From NCBI RefSeq assembly GCF_000010325.1, contig NC_009662.1, positions 1,508,501-1,572,500 of the forward strand: 64,000 nucleotides of DNA, given 5' to 3'. Position numbers and translations under genes: made by a program. Below are positions 19,789-29,785 of this stretch, in pieces. The notes below the pieces were generated by a model. That model searched no databases. It was not told where the DNA came from and was given only the letters and a program-made list of their open reading frames with translations. The stretch's first letter is position 1, and each line of letters begins with the position of its first letter. The stretch comes from Nitratiruptor sp. SB155-2 (GTDB lineage: Bacteria; Campylobacterota; Campylobacteria; Campylobacterales; Nitratiruptoraceae).

Positions 19789-20500
19789 ACTCTTCTTCCT
19801 CTTCTAGATAGAGAATTCTTCCACAGTGTGGACAGCTCGTAATCTCTTCGCCTTTGATAACACTGGCATAGGTTTTGTCGTTTATTTTCATAAAGCAGCC
19901 CATACAAGCCTGTTTGCGTACCGGAACTACTGCCGTATTACCAGCCCATCGTCTGATTTTTTCATAAAAAACAAGAATCTGCTGAGGGATTTTGGAAACG
20001 AGTTCACTTTTTTGTTCAAAAAGAGCCTGCTGCTCTTTTTCCAGTTCTGCAAGTTCTGCATCCACTTCTTCTTTCACTTTTGCAAGGCGTTCTTCAACCT
20101 CTGTCAACTGCTCTTGCAAAGAGGTTTTTTCCTCCTCTTTTGTTTCACAGATATTTTCAAGTCTTGCTATCTCTTCATTGGCAAAGTTGATCTGCTCTTT
20201 TGCGATATCCTCTTCAAGCTGAATTGCTTTGAGCTCTTTTTCTGTCTTGACCTGAGCACTCTTTTTCTCTAGCTCTTCCAGTTTTTCACTCAGTTCTTTT
20301 AGATGCAGCTCATTTTTTCTCTTTTTGAGTTCACACTCTTTAATCTCTTCATCAATAGAAACTATGGCAGATTCGATCTGATTCTTTTCATCTTCGACCT
20401 GTTTGAGTCGTGCTTTGACCGCTTCTATTTTTGGTCCGAAATCATCGATCGCCTTATCGATCTTTGAAAGCTGCACAAGCTGCTTTATGTACTGTTCCAT
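19787..20500 (-). CDS. coiled-coil zinc-ribbon protein, FlgZ (HP0958)-like
   Basis: A 237-residue protein with a long antiparallel coiled coil (about 5-165) and a C-terminal C4 zinc ribbon: C199, C202, C223 and C226 in ACMGCFMK and SCPHCGRIL. This is the architecture of Helicobacter HP0958 (FlgZ), which stabilises RpoN and modulates flaA mRNA. The neighbours nif3 and glyQ match HP0959-HP0960, supporting orthology. The flagellar role here is inference, since no flagellar genes are in the window. It is followed by a terminator. Confidence 0.85.
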   Translation of the reverse strand: MEQYIKQLVQLSKIDKAIDDFGPKIEAVKARLKQVEDEKNQIESAIVSIDEEIKECELKKRKNELHLKELSEKLEELEKKSAQVKTEKELKAIQLEEDIAKEQINFANEEIARLENICETKEEEKTSLQEQLTEVEERLAKVKEEVDAELAELEKEQQALFEQKSELVSKIPQQILVFYEKIRRWAGNTAVVPVRKQACMGCFMKINDKTYASVIKGEEITSCPHCGRILYLEEEEE

Positions 20501-20501
20501 T

Positions 20502-21218
20502 CTACGCCTTTAGCGGATTTTTTATTGACGCAATTATAGCCTTAATTTGTGCTTTTTTCAATTCGTCCTGCAGACACTGGGCAAAATAGTGTTCACTCTC
20601 AAAGTGACCTATATCAATCATATTAATTCCCAAAATCTTCGCTTTCATGGCATCGTGATACTTGATATCACCGGTCAAAAAAAGATCAGCATCTACCATA
20701 TCCAGTAGCCCGCCACCACTTCCGGTGGTAAGGGCTATTTTTTCTATATTCTCTTTTGCCTGCACATACCTTGGACACGTAAGGCCAAATCGATCTTTCA
20801 CCCAGGAAAGAATTGCTTCGAAACTCCCCTGTTTTTCAAAATAGCAGATAAAATCTTCACACTTTGGCTCTACCTGCAAGACATGTTTTGCTACATATCT
20901 GTTGAGATGGGTTTTGTCAAAATTGGTATGCATCGATATCAAAGCGATATCTTTTTTGATGAGCCTTACAAGCAATTTTGCAGGATAGGCACTATACTCG
21001 ATGGATGTGAGCTTGCCAAAAATCAGTGGATGATGAGTAATCAATAAACTTTTGGGAGGAAGTGTATCGATAAGTTCTTCATCCAAATCGATGCAAAGAT
21101 ATATATGCTCTATTGTTTGATCAAAATCTCCCACCTGTAAACCGGAATTGTCCCACTTCTCCTGAAGCTCAAAAGGAGAGATGGTATCAAGGATTTTATA
21201 GACCTCTTTAAGCCTCAC
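20502..21218 (-). CDS. Nif3-like dinuclear metal centre protein
   Basis: Member of the Nif3/YbgI family, hexameric proteins with a dinuclear metal site and no settled function. Metal ligands are suggested by [14 protein letters not shown]-like [34 protein letters not shown] and the C-terminal [13 protein letters not shown]. Length is 238. It overlaps glyQ by 11 bases and lies next to the FlgZ-like gene. Confidence 0.93.
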   Translation of the reverse strand: MRLKEVYKILDTISPFELQEKWDNSGLQVGDFDQTIEHIYLCIDLDEELIDTLPPKSLLITHHPLIFGKLTSIEYSAYPAKLLVRLIKKDIALISMHTNFDKTHLNRYVAKHVLQVEPKCEDFICYFEKQGSFEAILSWVKDRFGLTCPRYVQAKENIEKIALTTGSGGGLLDMVDADLFLTGDIKYHDAMKAKILGINMIDIGHFESEHYFAQCLQDELKKAQIKAIIASIKNPLKA

Positions 21219-22080
21219 TCAGCTCTCCAAGACTCTCTTTGTACACTTCGGCACACCCTTTTGCCAGTTCACGAACTTTCAAAATAAAATTTTGACGCTC
21301 TGTCACACTGATCGCTTTTCTCGCATCCAGTGTATTGAAAATATGGCTGGCCAACAGACAGTAGTCATATGCTGGAAGGGGTAGTTTTTCTTCCAAACAA
21401 CGTTTGCACTCCCGGCTTGCATCTTCAAACCAGTCAAAAAGCATCTTCGTATCGGCCACTTCAAAGTTATAGCGACTATACTCAAACTCACCTCTTTTAT
21501 GGACATCTGCATAGGTAACAATGTGGCCACCGTTTTTGCTCCAGACAATATCAAAAACGCTCTCCACCTCTTGCAGATACATCGCAAGACGCTCCGTTCC
21601 GTATGTGATCTCTACTGCAACCGGATCACACTCAAATCCACCAACTTGCTGAAAATAGGTAAACTGTGTCACTTCCATGCCATCGAGCCACACTTCCCAG
21701 CCAAGTCCCCAAGCTCCCAAAGTCGGACTCTCCCAATTATCTTCCACAAAGCGGATGTCATGCTTTCGCCAATCCAATCCCAAAGCTTCAAGACTTTTTA
21801 GATAAAGATCTTGGATGTTGTCTGGACTTGGCTTTATGAGAACCTGAAACTGATAATAGGCTCCAAGCCTATTTGGGTTTTCTCCATAGCGACCATCTGT
21901 CGGACGGCGGCTTGGCGCTACATACGCGGTAGCCCATGGCTTGGAGTCGAGTGATTTTAAAAAAGTGGCTGGATGAAAAGTCCCGGCACCGCTTGGAAAA
22001 TCGTATGGCTGCACAATCGTACATCCCTGTTTTGCCCAAAAATCTTGCAGTTTTAAAAGAAGTTCGCTAAAAGTTATCAT
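21208..22080 (-). CDS. glyQ: glycyl-tRNA synthetase alpha subunit
   Basis: Catalytic subunit of the bacterial alpha2beta2 glycyl-tRNA synthetase (class II). It begins [19 protein letters not shown] and contains [35 protein letters not shown] and [20 protein letters not shown]. Length is 290. The beta subunit gene glyS is not in this window. It is coupled to the upstream glutaredoxin gene by an ATGA overlap. Confidence 0.97.
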   Translation of the reverse strand: MITFSELLLKLQDFWAKQGCTIVQPYDFPSGAGTFHPATFLKSLDSKPWATAYVAPSRRPTDGRYGENPNRLGAYYQFQVLIKPSPDNIQDLYLKSLEALGLDWRKHDIRFVEDNWESPTLGAWGLGWEVWLDGMEVTQFTYFQQVGGFECDPVAVEITYGTERLAMYLQEVESVFDIVWSKNGGHIVTYADVHKRGEFEYSRYNFEVADTKMLFDWFEDASRECKRCLEEKLPLPAYDYCLLASHIFNTLDARKAISVTERQNFILKVRELAKGCAEVYKESLGELSEA

Positions 22081-22328
22081 GAAAGCCCCAATTCCTTTTC
22101 GATTTTTGCTTGATCAAATCCACAAATCCATCGATTCCCAACAAGGACAACTGGCACACCTCTACATCCATGTCGCTGGCAATCTTGCGCCGCTTTTTGA
22201 TCCTTGCTGATATCGATCTCTTTGAAACGAATCTGATGTTTTTTGAAAAACTGTTTCGCTCTTGTACACCAGACACATCCGGGACTGGTAAAAAGTACTA
22301 CCCGTTTTTGCGTCTTTTTCTCAGCCAT
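22077..22328 (-). CDS. glutaredoxin-like protein
   Basis: A small dithiol glutaredoxin/NrdH-like protein of 83 residues. The active site is C18-V-W-C21 in [15 protein letters not shown], with the cis-proline loop GVPVVLVG and the C-terminal [15 protein letters not shown]. It probably takes electrons from glutathione or thioredoxin reductase. It is co-translated with glyQ (ATGA). Confidence 0.92.
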   Translation of the reverse strand: MAEKKTQKRVVLFTSPGCVWCTRAKQFFKKHQIRFKEIDISKDQKAAQDCQRHGCRGVPVVLVGNRWICGFDQAKIEKELGLS

Positions 22329-22339
22329 CTATCCCTCCT

Positions 22340-23206
22340 TTATATCGTATCTCCTTGAATACAGACAAGATCACCCACCTGTTTTCCAACCCTTTTTGCT
22401 ACTACGTCACATTTGATCTTAAAAAGAAAAAAGAGTCTTGGATCTTTCACTCCATCCAGGCATTCAAAATTACCCATTCCTTTGGACAGAATCAAATCAA
22501 CATTGTCAAAAATTGCTTTTGCTTCATTACTGGCTCGCTCCAAGCAAAAACCAGGTGTATCGACGCCGCTATCCACCACTGTACACACTTTATCCAAACC
22601 GGCTTCCAGTGCTTCATCCATTGTCACATCGTTGATGATAGGTTTACCTCTCACAAAATAGTAGATATCAAGATGGGAACAATGCTCTTTAAAAACTTCG
22701 ATCATAATTTTATCAAAAAGATGCTCTGCTGTATTGTCCCCGATGACAAGTAAAGAAGATGCTTTACAAAGTCTTTGAGAAAAGGCTCTTTTGTCATCAA
22801 TCGCAAAAGGTATATGAAAAATTTTTTTGATCTCTTCTTCTAAATCGAAACCATATTGCGTTGCAAAATCGATTACATTTCCTACAACAGCGGCTCGTAA
22901 GGCTGCATCCAATGGATCACTGCTTTTTCGAATTTGCTCTTTTGCAAAAGGAAGGAGTTTCTTGGCTTTTTGAATTGATTCCGTTTTTGCCTCTTTGTAT
23001 AGATCCTCTTTATGTAAAAGCTTAGAAATCTTCGGATAAAGTATTGCAGCGGCTTCAGGTGGCGTCAAAGTAAAATCGAATTTTGCAATTTCTAAAGCTG
23101 CTGTGTCCAAAACATCTTTTGCACAAGTTTCATCACACTCCAAAACTTTAGTAACCCGTTGGGCCTGATTGAAAAGACATACCAAACAATCAGGCTTGAG
23201 TTGCAT
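22340..23206 (-). CDS. DUF89-family metal-dependent phosphatase
   Basis: A 288-residue protein of the DUF89/ARMT1-like damage-control phosphatase family, which removes phosphate from harmful metabolite side products. The metal-binding site is VIGDNTAEHLFDKIMIE, with further acidic residues in VDSGVDTPG and DLILSKGMGNFE. The N-terminal C7 and C10 ([12 protein letters not shown]) mark the bacterial/archaeal subgroup I. The 5' end overlaps purE by 17 bases. The natural substrate is unknown. Confidence 0.88.
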   Translation of the reverse strand: MQLKPDCLVCLFNQAQRVTKVLECDETCAKDVLDTAALEIAKFDFTLTPPEAAAILYPKISKLLHKEDLYKEAKTESIQKAKKLLPFAKEQIRKSSDPLDAALRAAVVGNVIDFATQYGFDLEEEIKKIFHIPFAIDDKRAFSQRLCKASSLLVIGDNTAEHLFDKIMIEVFKEHCSHLDIYYFVRGKPIINDVTMDEALEAGLDKVCTVVDSGVDTPGFCLERASNEAKAIFDNVDLILSKGMGNFECLDGVKDPRLFFLFKIKCDVVAKRVGKQVGDLVCIQGDTI

Positions 23207-23699
23207 CGATGATCACTTCTACTTCGCTGGAATCCGCTTCCACTTTTTTCGCTTTGCTGAGTCGATCCTCTTCCAGTTTCGCTCGAAGCTCTTCATCATC
23301 GATCGCTAAGATCTGCATTGCTAAATAAGCAGCATTCACAGCACCTGCTTTCCCTACAGCAACGGTTGCAACAGGCATTCCTGCCGGCATCTGCACTGTG
23401 GAAAGCAATGCATCCATTCCATCCATAAAGCCACCTTTCATAGGTACACCTATAACCGGTTTCACTGTCAGTGATGCTACGACGCCTGCTAGGTGCGCAG
23501 CCATACCTGCGGCACAGATAAAGACTTTTGCTCCTTTTTTTTCAGCTTCACTCACATAACTTTTTGTTCTGTGGGGGCTTCTGTGAGCACTGGAAATGAT
23601 CAGTTCATACTGCACACCAAACTTATCCAGTACGTTCGCACACTCTTTCATCACCTCATAATCGCTTTTACTGCCCATGATAATAGAAATAAATCGCAT
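23190..23699 (-). CDS. purE: 5-(carboxyamino)imidazole ribonucleotide mutase PurE
   Basis: Class I PurE converting N5-CAIR to CAIR in purine synthesis. Signature segments are [35 protein letters not shown] and [14 protein letters not shown], with [20 protein letters not shown] and [16 protein letters not shown]. The C-terminal tail is slightly extended ([17 protein letters not shown]). No purK is seen in the window. Confidence 0.97.
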   Translation of the reverse strand: MRFISIIMGSKSDYEVMKECANVLDKFGVQYELIISSAHRSPHRTKSYVSEAEKKGAKVFICAAGMAAHLAGVVASLTVKPVIGVPMKGGFMDGMDALLSTVQMPAGMPVATVAVGKAGAVNAAYLAMQILAIDDEELRAKLEEDRLSKAKKVEADSSEVEVIIDATQA

Positions 23700-23708
23700 C
23701 TTTTCTCC

Positions 23709-23972
23709 TTACTTGATCGCCGCTTTTTTATAAGTATCGAGGTTGTCATTTGGTATATAGACACGATATTTTCGCATAACAAAACCTAAAAAATAGATAG
23801 AAGCATAGATTGTTATGCCAAATGAAAGAAGATTGGTACCTATGATAACACTTTTTTGCGAAAGCGCAAGCAATCCTCCCAAAAGCCCCATCAAAAAACC
23901 TATCAAAACATTTGCAAGCATAACCGAAACAAGAACGCGCCACTGCCATGACCACCATATCTTAAGAATCAA
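23709..23972 (-). CDS. small two-helix membrane protein
   Basis: An 87-residue protein with two predicted membrane helices (about 11-34 and 44-66) and a basic C-terminal tail. It starts with TTG at 23972, six bases after a strong AAGGA, and overlaps the end of the U32 gene by 11 bases. The trhP-like gene is upstream and purE downstream. I do not recognise the family; the shape fits a small AtpI-like or membrane-stabilising protein, with no firm basis. Confidence 0.7.
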   Translation of the reverse strand: MILKIWWSWQWRVLVSVMLANVLIGFLMGLLGGLLALSQKSVIIGTNLLSFGITIYASIYFLGFVMRKYRVYIPNDNLDTYKKAAIK

Positions 23973-25233
23973 CTTTCTTCCTTAAAAAAGTATATGCCGG
24001 AAGCGGGCAAGGGAGTTTCACAGGATTGACATTGCCACTGTGGATACACTCATACTCTTTGTTCGCCTCAATTTTATTGAGCTTCAACCACCATCTCCTC
24101 TCATTTTCAAAAACGGAACCTATCTCGTTGGAACATGGCTCCAATTTTGCTCCCTCAGGTGCAACGATTTCCAGTACATCCCCTTGACAAATTTTATCTT
24201 TTGTCAAAAAGTGAAGACCATCTTCCATGACTTCCGCTTTAACCTGGTGGGTGCCTTCACTGATGGAAGAATCAAGTTTTTGTGTACTACTCTTCTCATA
24301 AGGTCTGCTCACAAGGTAGCCGTCAGTGAATCCCCGATGCTTGGTGGTATGAAGTTCTGCTTGATACTTATCTGGTTCAAATGTGCCACTATAATAGTCA
24401 TCAATTGCCATGCGATAGGCTTTTGTCGTAATTGCTGCATAATAATCACTCTTGGTTCGTCCCTCTATCTTTAAACTGTCAATGACACCGCTATCTAAAA
24501 TCTCTTTTATGTGGCTTGCAAGATTGAGATCTTTTGCATTCATAATGTAGGTCCCTTCACCCTCTACCTCTTCCAGTTTAAACAGGGTTCCGGTTTCTGG
24601 ATTTTCAGCATAGAGAGTATATTCAAAGCGGCAGTCATTGGCACAGCTTCCTCTGTTTGGCACGCGACCACTTTGTACTGAGCTAATTAAGCATCTGCCG
24701 CTATAGGCAAAGCACATACTGCCGTGTACGAAGATTTCCAGTTCCAATTCAGGTACTCGTTTTTTTATTTCCACTAAGTCCTTGAGGCTGATCTCACGGG
24801 CTGCGATGATACGACTCACCCCTAATTCATGATAAACCCCGGCATCCAAATAGTTCATCACATTTGCCTGAGTCGAAAGATGCAAAGGAATATGCGGTAC
24901 TATCTCTTTACACAGCTTAATCACCCCAGGCGTACTGACGATAAAAGCGTCCGGACCAAGCTCAGCCATCGCTTCGATATGTTTGGCAAATAGTTTGATT
25001 TGGGAGTTAAAGGGAAAGCCGTTGATCGTTGCATACACTTTTTTGCCAAGACTATGGGCATATTCTATCCCCTCTTTGAAACTCTCCATATCAAACTCTT
25101 TGCCACTTCGGATTCGAAGGCTATAGTGGCTTACCCCTCCATACACTGCATCGGCTCCATAGGCAAAAGCAATTTTTAGCTTTTTGAGATTTCCAGCTGG
25201 GCTTAAAAGCTCCACTTTTTTACTCTTTTCCAT
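23962..25233 (-). CDS. peptidase U32-family protein, TrhP/YegQ-like tRNA hydroxylation enzyme
   Basis: A U32-family protein of 423 residues. YegQ (TrhP) proteins of this family make 5-hydroxyuridine at tRNA position 34 using prephenate. The N-terminal barrel begins VELLSPAGNLKKLKIAFAYG. Four cysteines typical of an Fe-S-binding U32 site are C174, C181, C197 and C201 in GSMCFAYSGRC and RGSCANDCRFEY. It overlaps the ankyrin gene by 14 bases. Protease annotation in older databases is probably misleading for this subgroup. Confidence 0.86.
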   Translation of the reverse strand: MEKSKKVELLSPAGNLKKLKIAFAYGADAVYGGVSHYSLRIRSGKEFDMESFKEGIEYAHSLGKKVYATINGFPFNSQIKLFAKHIEAMAELGPDAFIVSTPGVIKLCKEIVPHIPLHLSTQANVMNYLDAGVYHELGVSRIIAAREISLKDLVEIKKRVPELELEIFVHGSMCFAYSGRCLISSVQSGRVPNRGSCANDCRFEYTLYAENPETGTLFKLEEVEGEGTYIMNAKDLNLASHIKEILDSGVIDSLKIEGRTKSDYYAAITTKAYRMAIDDYYSGTFEPDKYQAELHTTKHRGFTDGYLVSRPYEKSSTQKLDSSISEGTHQVKAEVMEDGLHFLTKDKICQGDVLEIVAPEGAKLEPCSNEIGSVFENERRWWLKLNKIEANKEYECIHSGNVNPVKLPCPLPAYTFLRKKVDS

Positions 25234-25702
25234 TGTCCTCCAATAATCTCAACAGATGTTTGTATCCGGTCATTTTCGCATAATCACTCGCCGTTTTTTC
25301 AAAACTGTCTTTCACATCAGTATCAACTTTACACTCTTTGATCAGATACCTCGCAATCGGTTCATCCCCATACGCCATTGCGGCCATCAAAGGGGTAAAT
25401 CCCGATTTTCTTTTTGTAGTGTTGGGATCGATTCCCGATTCAACCAAAAATCGGACAATATCGAGTCTTCCCTTCTTGATCGCATCGTCAATGAGTCCCA
25501 CACCCTCTTCGTCAATCTCATAAATATCGGCTCCATGCTGAACGATCGTTTGAAAGATCTCAAGACTGGCACTATGTTTTATCGTAAACCGCAGTAGACT
25601 ATCGCCATTTTCATTTTGTACACTTTTGACATCGTCAATCGATTCAAGCGCTTTTTTCACACTTACCAAACTATCTTTTTTTATCGCTTCAAATATATTC
25701 AT
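25220..25702 (-). CDS. ankyrin-repeat protein
   Basis: A 160-residue protein built of ankyrin-like repeats. The clearest are GDSLLRFTIKHSASLEIFQT, then VGLIDDAIKKGRLDIVRFLV and SGFTPLMAAMAYGDEPIARY. There is no signal peptide, so it is probably cytoplasmic. The gene is the first of the minus-strand series that includes trhP and purE. Such proteins mediate protein contacts; the partner is unknown. Confidence 0.85.
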   Translation of the reverse strand: MNIFEAIKKDSLVSVKKALESIDDVKSVQNENGDSLLRFTIKHSASLEIFQTIVQHGADIYEIDEEGVGLIDDAIKKGRLDIVRFLVESGIDPNTTKRKSGFTPLMAAMAYGDEPIARYLIKECKVDTDVKDSFEKTASDYAKMTGYKHLLRLLEDNGKE

Positions 25703-25763
25703 TCCCCACCCCTCAAAAATACTATATAATTAAAAACTACTTAATTATAGCAAAAGGAAAACA

Positions 25764-26582
25764 TTGCGAGTAGATTTACATAATCATACAAAACTTTGTA
25801 ATCATGCAACAGGTGAAATAGAAGAGTACATCGATAAAGCGATCGAAAAAGGGATCGATATTTATGGATTTAGCGATCATGCTCCAATGAATTTTGATCA
25901 AAAATATCGTATGAGTCTAGAACAGGCAGATCTATACGAAAGAAAAATCCTTGAGGCAAAAGAAAATTATAAAGATCAAATCGAAATTCTTTTAGGCTAC
26001 GAAGTCGATTTTTTACCAGGACTTATTGAAGATCGTATCATTCATGCCGATGTTGACTATCTGATAGGTTCGGTCCATTTTCTACCCAAAAAGCGAGGAC
26101 ATAAAGAGATTCTCATCCATCAAGATCTTTGGGGGTTTGACAATCCCGAATTTATCGGAGAATACAAAAACCAAGATATCGATACCATCTGGGAAGACTA
26201 TTTCAACGCTATTGAGGCGTTGGCAAAATGCGGACTTTTCCAAATCGTTGGACACTTGGACTTAATCAAAGTATTTAACTTCAAACCGAAAAAAGATGTG
26301 CGTCTTATCGCCAAAAATGCTTTAAAAGCCATCAAAGAGAATGATTTGGTTCTTGAAATCAGTAGTGCAGGATTGCGTAAACCAGTAGGCGAACCATATC
26401 CAAGCAAAGAGCTTTTAGAAGAGGCTTACTCTCTTGATATCCCCATCACCTTCGCATCTGATGCCCATGCACCCGATCAAGTGGGATTCAAACTCGATGA
26501 AGTGATGCAAATGGCAAAAGAGATAGGCTATACAAAATGTACAGTTTTTAGAAAGAAAGAGCGTGAGTTGGTAGAGTTTTAA
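25764..26582 (+). CDS. PHP-family histidinol-phosphatase
   Basis: HisK-type phosphatase of the PHP superfamily, probably cleaving histidinol phosphate in histidine synthesis. Metal ligands are seen in VDLHNHTKLCNHATG, YGFSDHAPMNF, GSVHFLPKKRG, EISSAG and FASDAHAPDQVGF. The start is TTG at 25764, after AAAAGGAAAACA. Length is 272. It ends just before a hairpin shared with the convergent glnA. Another PHP phosphoesterase role is possible, but the length and motif set favour HisK. Confidence 0.88.
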   Translation: MRVDLHNHTKLCNHATGEIEEYIDKAIEKGIDIYGFSDHAPMNFDQKYRMSLEQADLYERKILEAKENYKDQIEILLGYEVDFLPGLIEDRIIHADVDYLIGSVHFLPKKRGHKEILIHQDLWGFDNPEFIGEYKNQDIDTIWEDYFNAIEALAKCGLFQIVGHLDLIKVFNFKPKKDVRLIAKNALKAIKENDLVLEISSAGLRKPVGEPYPSKELLEEAYSLDIPITFASDAHAPDQVGFKLDEVMQMAKEIGYTKCTVFRKKERELVEF

Positions 26583-26603
26583 TTTCGGGGCGAAGCCCCA
26601 AAA
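26583..26603. terminator. bidirectional terminator between the PHP phosphatase and glnA
   Basis: TTTCGGGGC and GCCCCAAAA form a strong GC stem with a GAA loop, flanked by A and T tracts on both sides. It occupies exactly the gap between two convergent stop codons, so it can serve both. Confidence 0.8.
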
Positions 26604-28049
26604 TTAGCAAGAGTATGTAGTGATAAACTCGTATGGGTGCGGTCTACCTTCCCAAGGCCAGATAGATGTTTCAAATTTGTAGTGCTGATATGTTTGAATG
26701 AACTCTTCAGTCATAACATCACCAACTTTGAACAGATCTTTGTTTGCAAGCATATTCTCGATCGCTTCTCTTAGAGTATGAGGCATCTGCTGGATACCTT
26801 TTTCTCGAATCTCATCAAGAGTAAGCTCAAAGAGATCCATCTCCATAGGATCACCTGGATCGATTTTGTTTTTGATTCCATCGATTCCAGCAAGAAGGAG
26901 TGCAGTAAACGCAAGATATGGGTTACCAGAGCTGTCTGGAAATCGGAACTCTGCCCGTACACTCTTTTCACCAGCTCCCCAAGGAATACGACAGCTTGCA
27001 CTTCTGTTTTGTGCTGAATATGCAAGGATTGAAGGAGCTTCAAATCCAGGAATGAGTCGTTTATAAGAGTTCGTAGAAGCATTTGTAAATGCAGCTACTG
27101 CTTTAGCATGTTTTAAAACGCCACCGATGAAATATTTACCAAACTGGCTAAGGTTTGCATATCCGTTTGGATCATAAAAGAGGTTTTTGCCATCTTTCCA
27201 GATCGAGATATGGGTGTGCATTCCGTTTCCGTTGTCACCATAGAGTGGTTTTGGCATAAAAGTTGCAGTTTTACCATTGATGTGCGCAACATTTTTGACT
27301 ACATATTTAAGTTTTTGCACATTATCAGCTGCTTCGATGAGTGTTCCAAACTTCACACCAATTTCACCTTGTCCCTGTGCAACTTCGTGGTGGATGACAT
27401 AAGTTTCCAGACCTACCTCTTCCATCACTTGACTCATCTCCGCTCTTAGATCCATCATAGAGTCTACTGGAGGAACAGGGAAGTATCCACCTTTTGTACC
27501 AGGTCTGTGTCCGATATTATACACATCGTACTCTGGACTATCAACGCCTCTATTCCACTCACCTTCGCTTGTATCTACTTCGTAGTACTGGCAGTTGATC
27601 TCATCTCTCACTTTGACATTGTCAAATACGAAAAACTCATTTTCCGGACCAAAGTATGCAACATCACCGATACCGCTTTCTTGAAGATATTTAAGCGCTT
27701 TTTTTGCGATACTTCTAGGACACTTCTCATATGGTTGATTTTTATAGATATCATATACATCACAGATAACTACAAGTGTAGGATCTGCAGTGAACGGATC
27801 AACAAACTCAGTTCCCGCTTCAGGAACCAAAACCATATCCGATTTATTGATTGGCTGCCATGCTGGAAGAGAACTTCCATCAAAAGGGAGACCATTTCTA
27901 AATGTATCTTCATTAACCGCTTTGACATTGTACGTCACGTGGTGCCAAGTTCCTTTGATATCTGTAAACCGAAAGTCAACAAACTCGATCTCCTCTTCTT
28001 TTATTGTATCGAAGAGTTTTTGTAGCTTGGCCTCATCAACTTGAAACAT
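26604..28049 (-). CDS. glnA: type I glutamine synthetase
   Basis: ATP-dependent synthesis of glutamine from glutamate and ammonium. Family motifs: [55 protein letters not shown] and [16 protein letters not shown]. At the usual adenylylation site the sequence reads [10 protein letters not shown], with F407 in place of the tyrosine of E. coli, so control by GlnE is not possible. This is known for Helicobacter GlnA. The gene has its own TATAAT box and a shared terminator. Length is 481. Confidence 0.97.
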   Translation of the reverse strand: MFQVDEAKLQKLFDTIKEEEIEFVDFRFTDIKGTWHHVTYNVKAVNEDTFRNGLPFDGSSLPAWQPINKSDMVLVPEAGTEFVDPFTADPTLVVICDVYDIYKNQPYEKCPRSIAKKALKYLQESGIGDVAYFGPENEFFVFDNVKVRDEINCQYYEVDTSEGEWNRGVDSPEYDVYNIGHRPGTKGGYFPVPPVDSMMDLRAEMSQVMEEVGLETYVIHHEVAQGQGEIGVKFGTLIEAADNVQKLKYVVKNVAHINGKTATFMPKPLYGDNGNGMHTHISIWKDGKNLFYDPNGYANLSQFGKYFIGGVLKHAKAVAAFTNASTNSYKRLIPGFEAPSILAYSAQNRSASCRIPWGAGEKSVRAEFRFPDSSGNPYLAFTALLLAGIDGIKNKIDPGDPMEMDLFELTLDEIREKGIQQMPHTLREAIENMLANKDLFKVGDVMTEEFIQTYQHYKFETSIWPWEGRPHPYEFITTYSC

Positions 28050-28082
28050 TGATTCTCCTTTGTTTTGTTTGATTTCGAATAA

Positions 28083-28088
28083 ATTATA
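28083..28088 (-). promoter_or_regulatory. -10 box of glnA
   Basis: Perfect TATAAT on the minus strand, 34 bases before the glnA ATG at 28049, in the divergent gap with the antiporter gene. AAGGAG precedes the ATG. Confidence 0.6.
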
Positions 28089-28146
28089 TCGTAATAAAGT
28101 TTAAACAAATTTTCACATGATGTTCAAAAAATAGACAATTTTCTTC

Positions 28147-28159
28147 TATAATGTATAAT
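28147..28159 (+). promoter_or_regulatory. tandem -10 boxes of the Kef-type antiporter gene
   Basis: Two TATAAT hexamers, at 28147-28152 and 28154-28159, sit 28-40 bases before the ATG at 28187. The gap is divergent with glnA. Confidence 0.55.
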
Positions 28160-28186
28160 TGTATCAATAGAATTTGAAGGATTTTT

Positions 28187-29785
28187 ATGCAACAAATTGC
28201 AATTATTTTGGGAGCTATTTTTATTGCTTCAGTGATCAATATCATTTTAAAGCGTTTCGATTTTCCAACCATTATCGGCTACATTCTCACTGGGGTCATC
28301 GTAGCGGAATTTTTTCATCTCAATGTCCATAATACAGAAATTCTTGAATATGTTTCCGAATTTGGAATCGTCCTTTTGATGTTTACTATCGGTCTGGAAT
28401 TCAGTTTCCGGGAACTGAAGGTAATGAAAAAGGAGGTGTTCGTCTATGGCGCCCTACAGGTGCTCATCACTGGGCTGCTTTTTGCATTCATGGCCACACT
28501 TCTGTTTTCGATGCCACTTCGATCTGCCATCATCATCGGTTTTGCATTAGCACTCTCTTCTACCGCTATCATTTTAAAGATTTTGAATGAAACTGGAGAG
28601 ATCCATGCAAGTTATGGACGCAAAGCGCTAGGCATCTTACTTTTTCAAGATATAGCGGTTATCCCGCTTCTTTTGATGATTGAAATCTTTACCAAGGATG
28701 TACCTTTACAGGCATTGATTTTACAAACACTTCTCAATATGTTCCTCTTCTTTTTACTGCTGTATATCCTGGGAAAATATGTTATCGATAGGTTTCTTCA
28801 CTATGCAGTCGCAACCAAAAATCAAGAGATCTTTTTATTGGCAGTCTTTTTCGTCATCATTCTCAGTGCCGCAGTCGCACACTATTTTGGCTTCTCCTAC
28901 TCACTTGGAGCATTTTTTGCCGGTATGCTTCTAGCAGAATCGCACTACAAATATCAAATAGAGGCTGACCTTTCTCCATTTCGTGATCTATTACTTGGTA
29001 TCTTCTTTTTTTCCGTTGGAAATAGAATCGATTTATCCATCATCGTAGACCACTTTGGCCAAATCATTCTCCTTCTCACTGGCATCATGCTACTGAAAGC
29101 TCTCATTGCCTATGGCATTGTAATAATCTGGGAGCAAAAACGAACCGCTTTTAAAACCGCATTGACAATATCACAGGTAGGCGAATTTGCCCTTGCCCTT
29201 TTTGTGATGGCCTACGGCAATAAATTTATCGATGAAACCACACTGCAAATCGTGGTCAGTGTCGTTGTTCTTTCCATGATTGCAACACCTTTTATCCTAA
29301 AAAATCTCAAACGTTTAGCTGATAAACTCTTTAAAGAACCTGTAAGAGAGCTTATCATCGAAGGGGGACATTTCAATAACCATATCATCGTATGCGGCTA
29401 TGGACCTCTTGGAAAAGAGATTGCAAAAGTATTGAAACATAAATCGTTTCAATACATCATTATCGAACACGACCTCAAACTCTACGAAGAGGGCGTACAG
29501 AACAACGAGCCTATCTTTTTTGGAAACGCTGCACAGCGCAATGTGTTACAAAGCCTTGATGTCAAAAATGCGTGTGCTGTTGTTATGACATTTCACAATC
29601 TTGAAAAAATCAGACTTGTTGCCCAAGCTGTTTTGGACATGGCACCAAATGCCCATCTCGTTGCGAGAGTACGGGACGAAAAAGAGAAAAAGGTTTTGGA
29701 AGATCTCTCCATTGCCGATATTGTGGTCAGTACTCAGGTTCTATCCAAAGAGATGATGGACAGACTTTTGTATTGCCACATCTAA
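28187..29785 (+). CDS. Kef-type monovalent cation/proton antiporter with RCK domain
   Basis: Inner-membrane CPA2-family antiporter. About 12 membrane helices span residues 1-385, with VLLMFTIGLEFSFRELK, FALALSSTAIILKIL and FFAGMLLAESHYKYQIEADL. A C-terminal cytoplasmic RCK/TrkA-N domain (about 400-532) has the nucleotide motif CGYGPLGKEIAKVL and FGNAAQRNVLQSLDV. The substrate is probably K+ or Na+. Regulation by NAD(H) or glutathione via the RCK domain is typical of the family. It converges with the PBP1A gene (4-base overlap). Confidence 0.92.
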   Translation: MQQIAIILGAIFIASVINIILKRFDFPTIIGYILTGVIVAEFFHLNVHNTEILEYVSEFGIVLLMFTIGLEFSFRELKVMKKEVFVYGALQVLITGLLFAFMATLLFSMPLRSAIIIGFALALSSTAIILKILNETGEIHASYGRKALGILLFQDIAVIPLLLMIEIFTKDVPLQALILQTLLNMFLFFLLLYILGKYVIDRFLHYAVATKNQEIFLLAVFFVIILSAAVAHYFGFSYSLGAFFAGMLLAESHYKYQIEADLSPFRDLLLGIFFFSVGNRIDLSIIVDHFGQIILLLTGIMLLKALIAYGIVIIWEQKRTAFKTALTISQVGEFALALFVMAYGNKFIDETTLQIVVSVVVLSMIATPFILKNLKRLADKLFKEPVRELIIEGGHFNNHIIVCGYGPLGKEIAKVLKHKSFQYIIIEHDLKLYEEGVQNNEPIFFGNAAQRNVLQSLDVKNACAVVMTFHNLEKIRLVAQAVLDMAPNAHLVARVRDEKEKKVLEDLSIADIVVSTQVLSKEMMDRLLYCHI

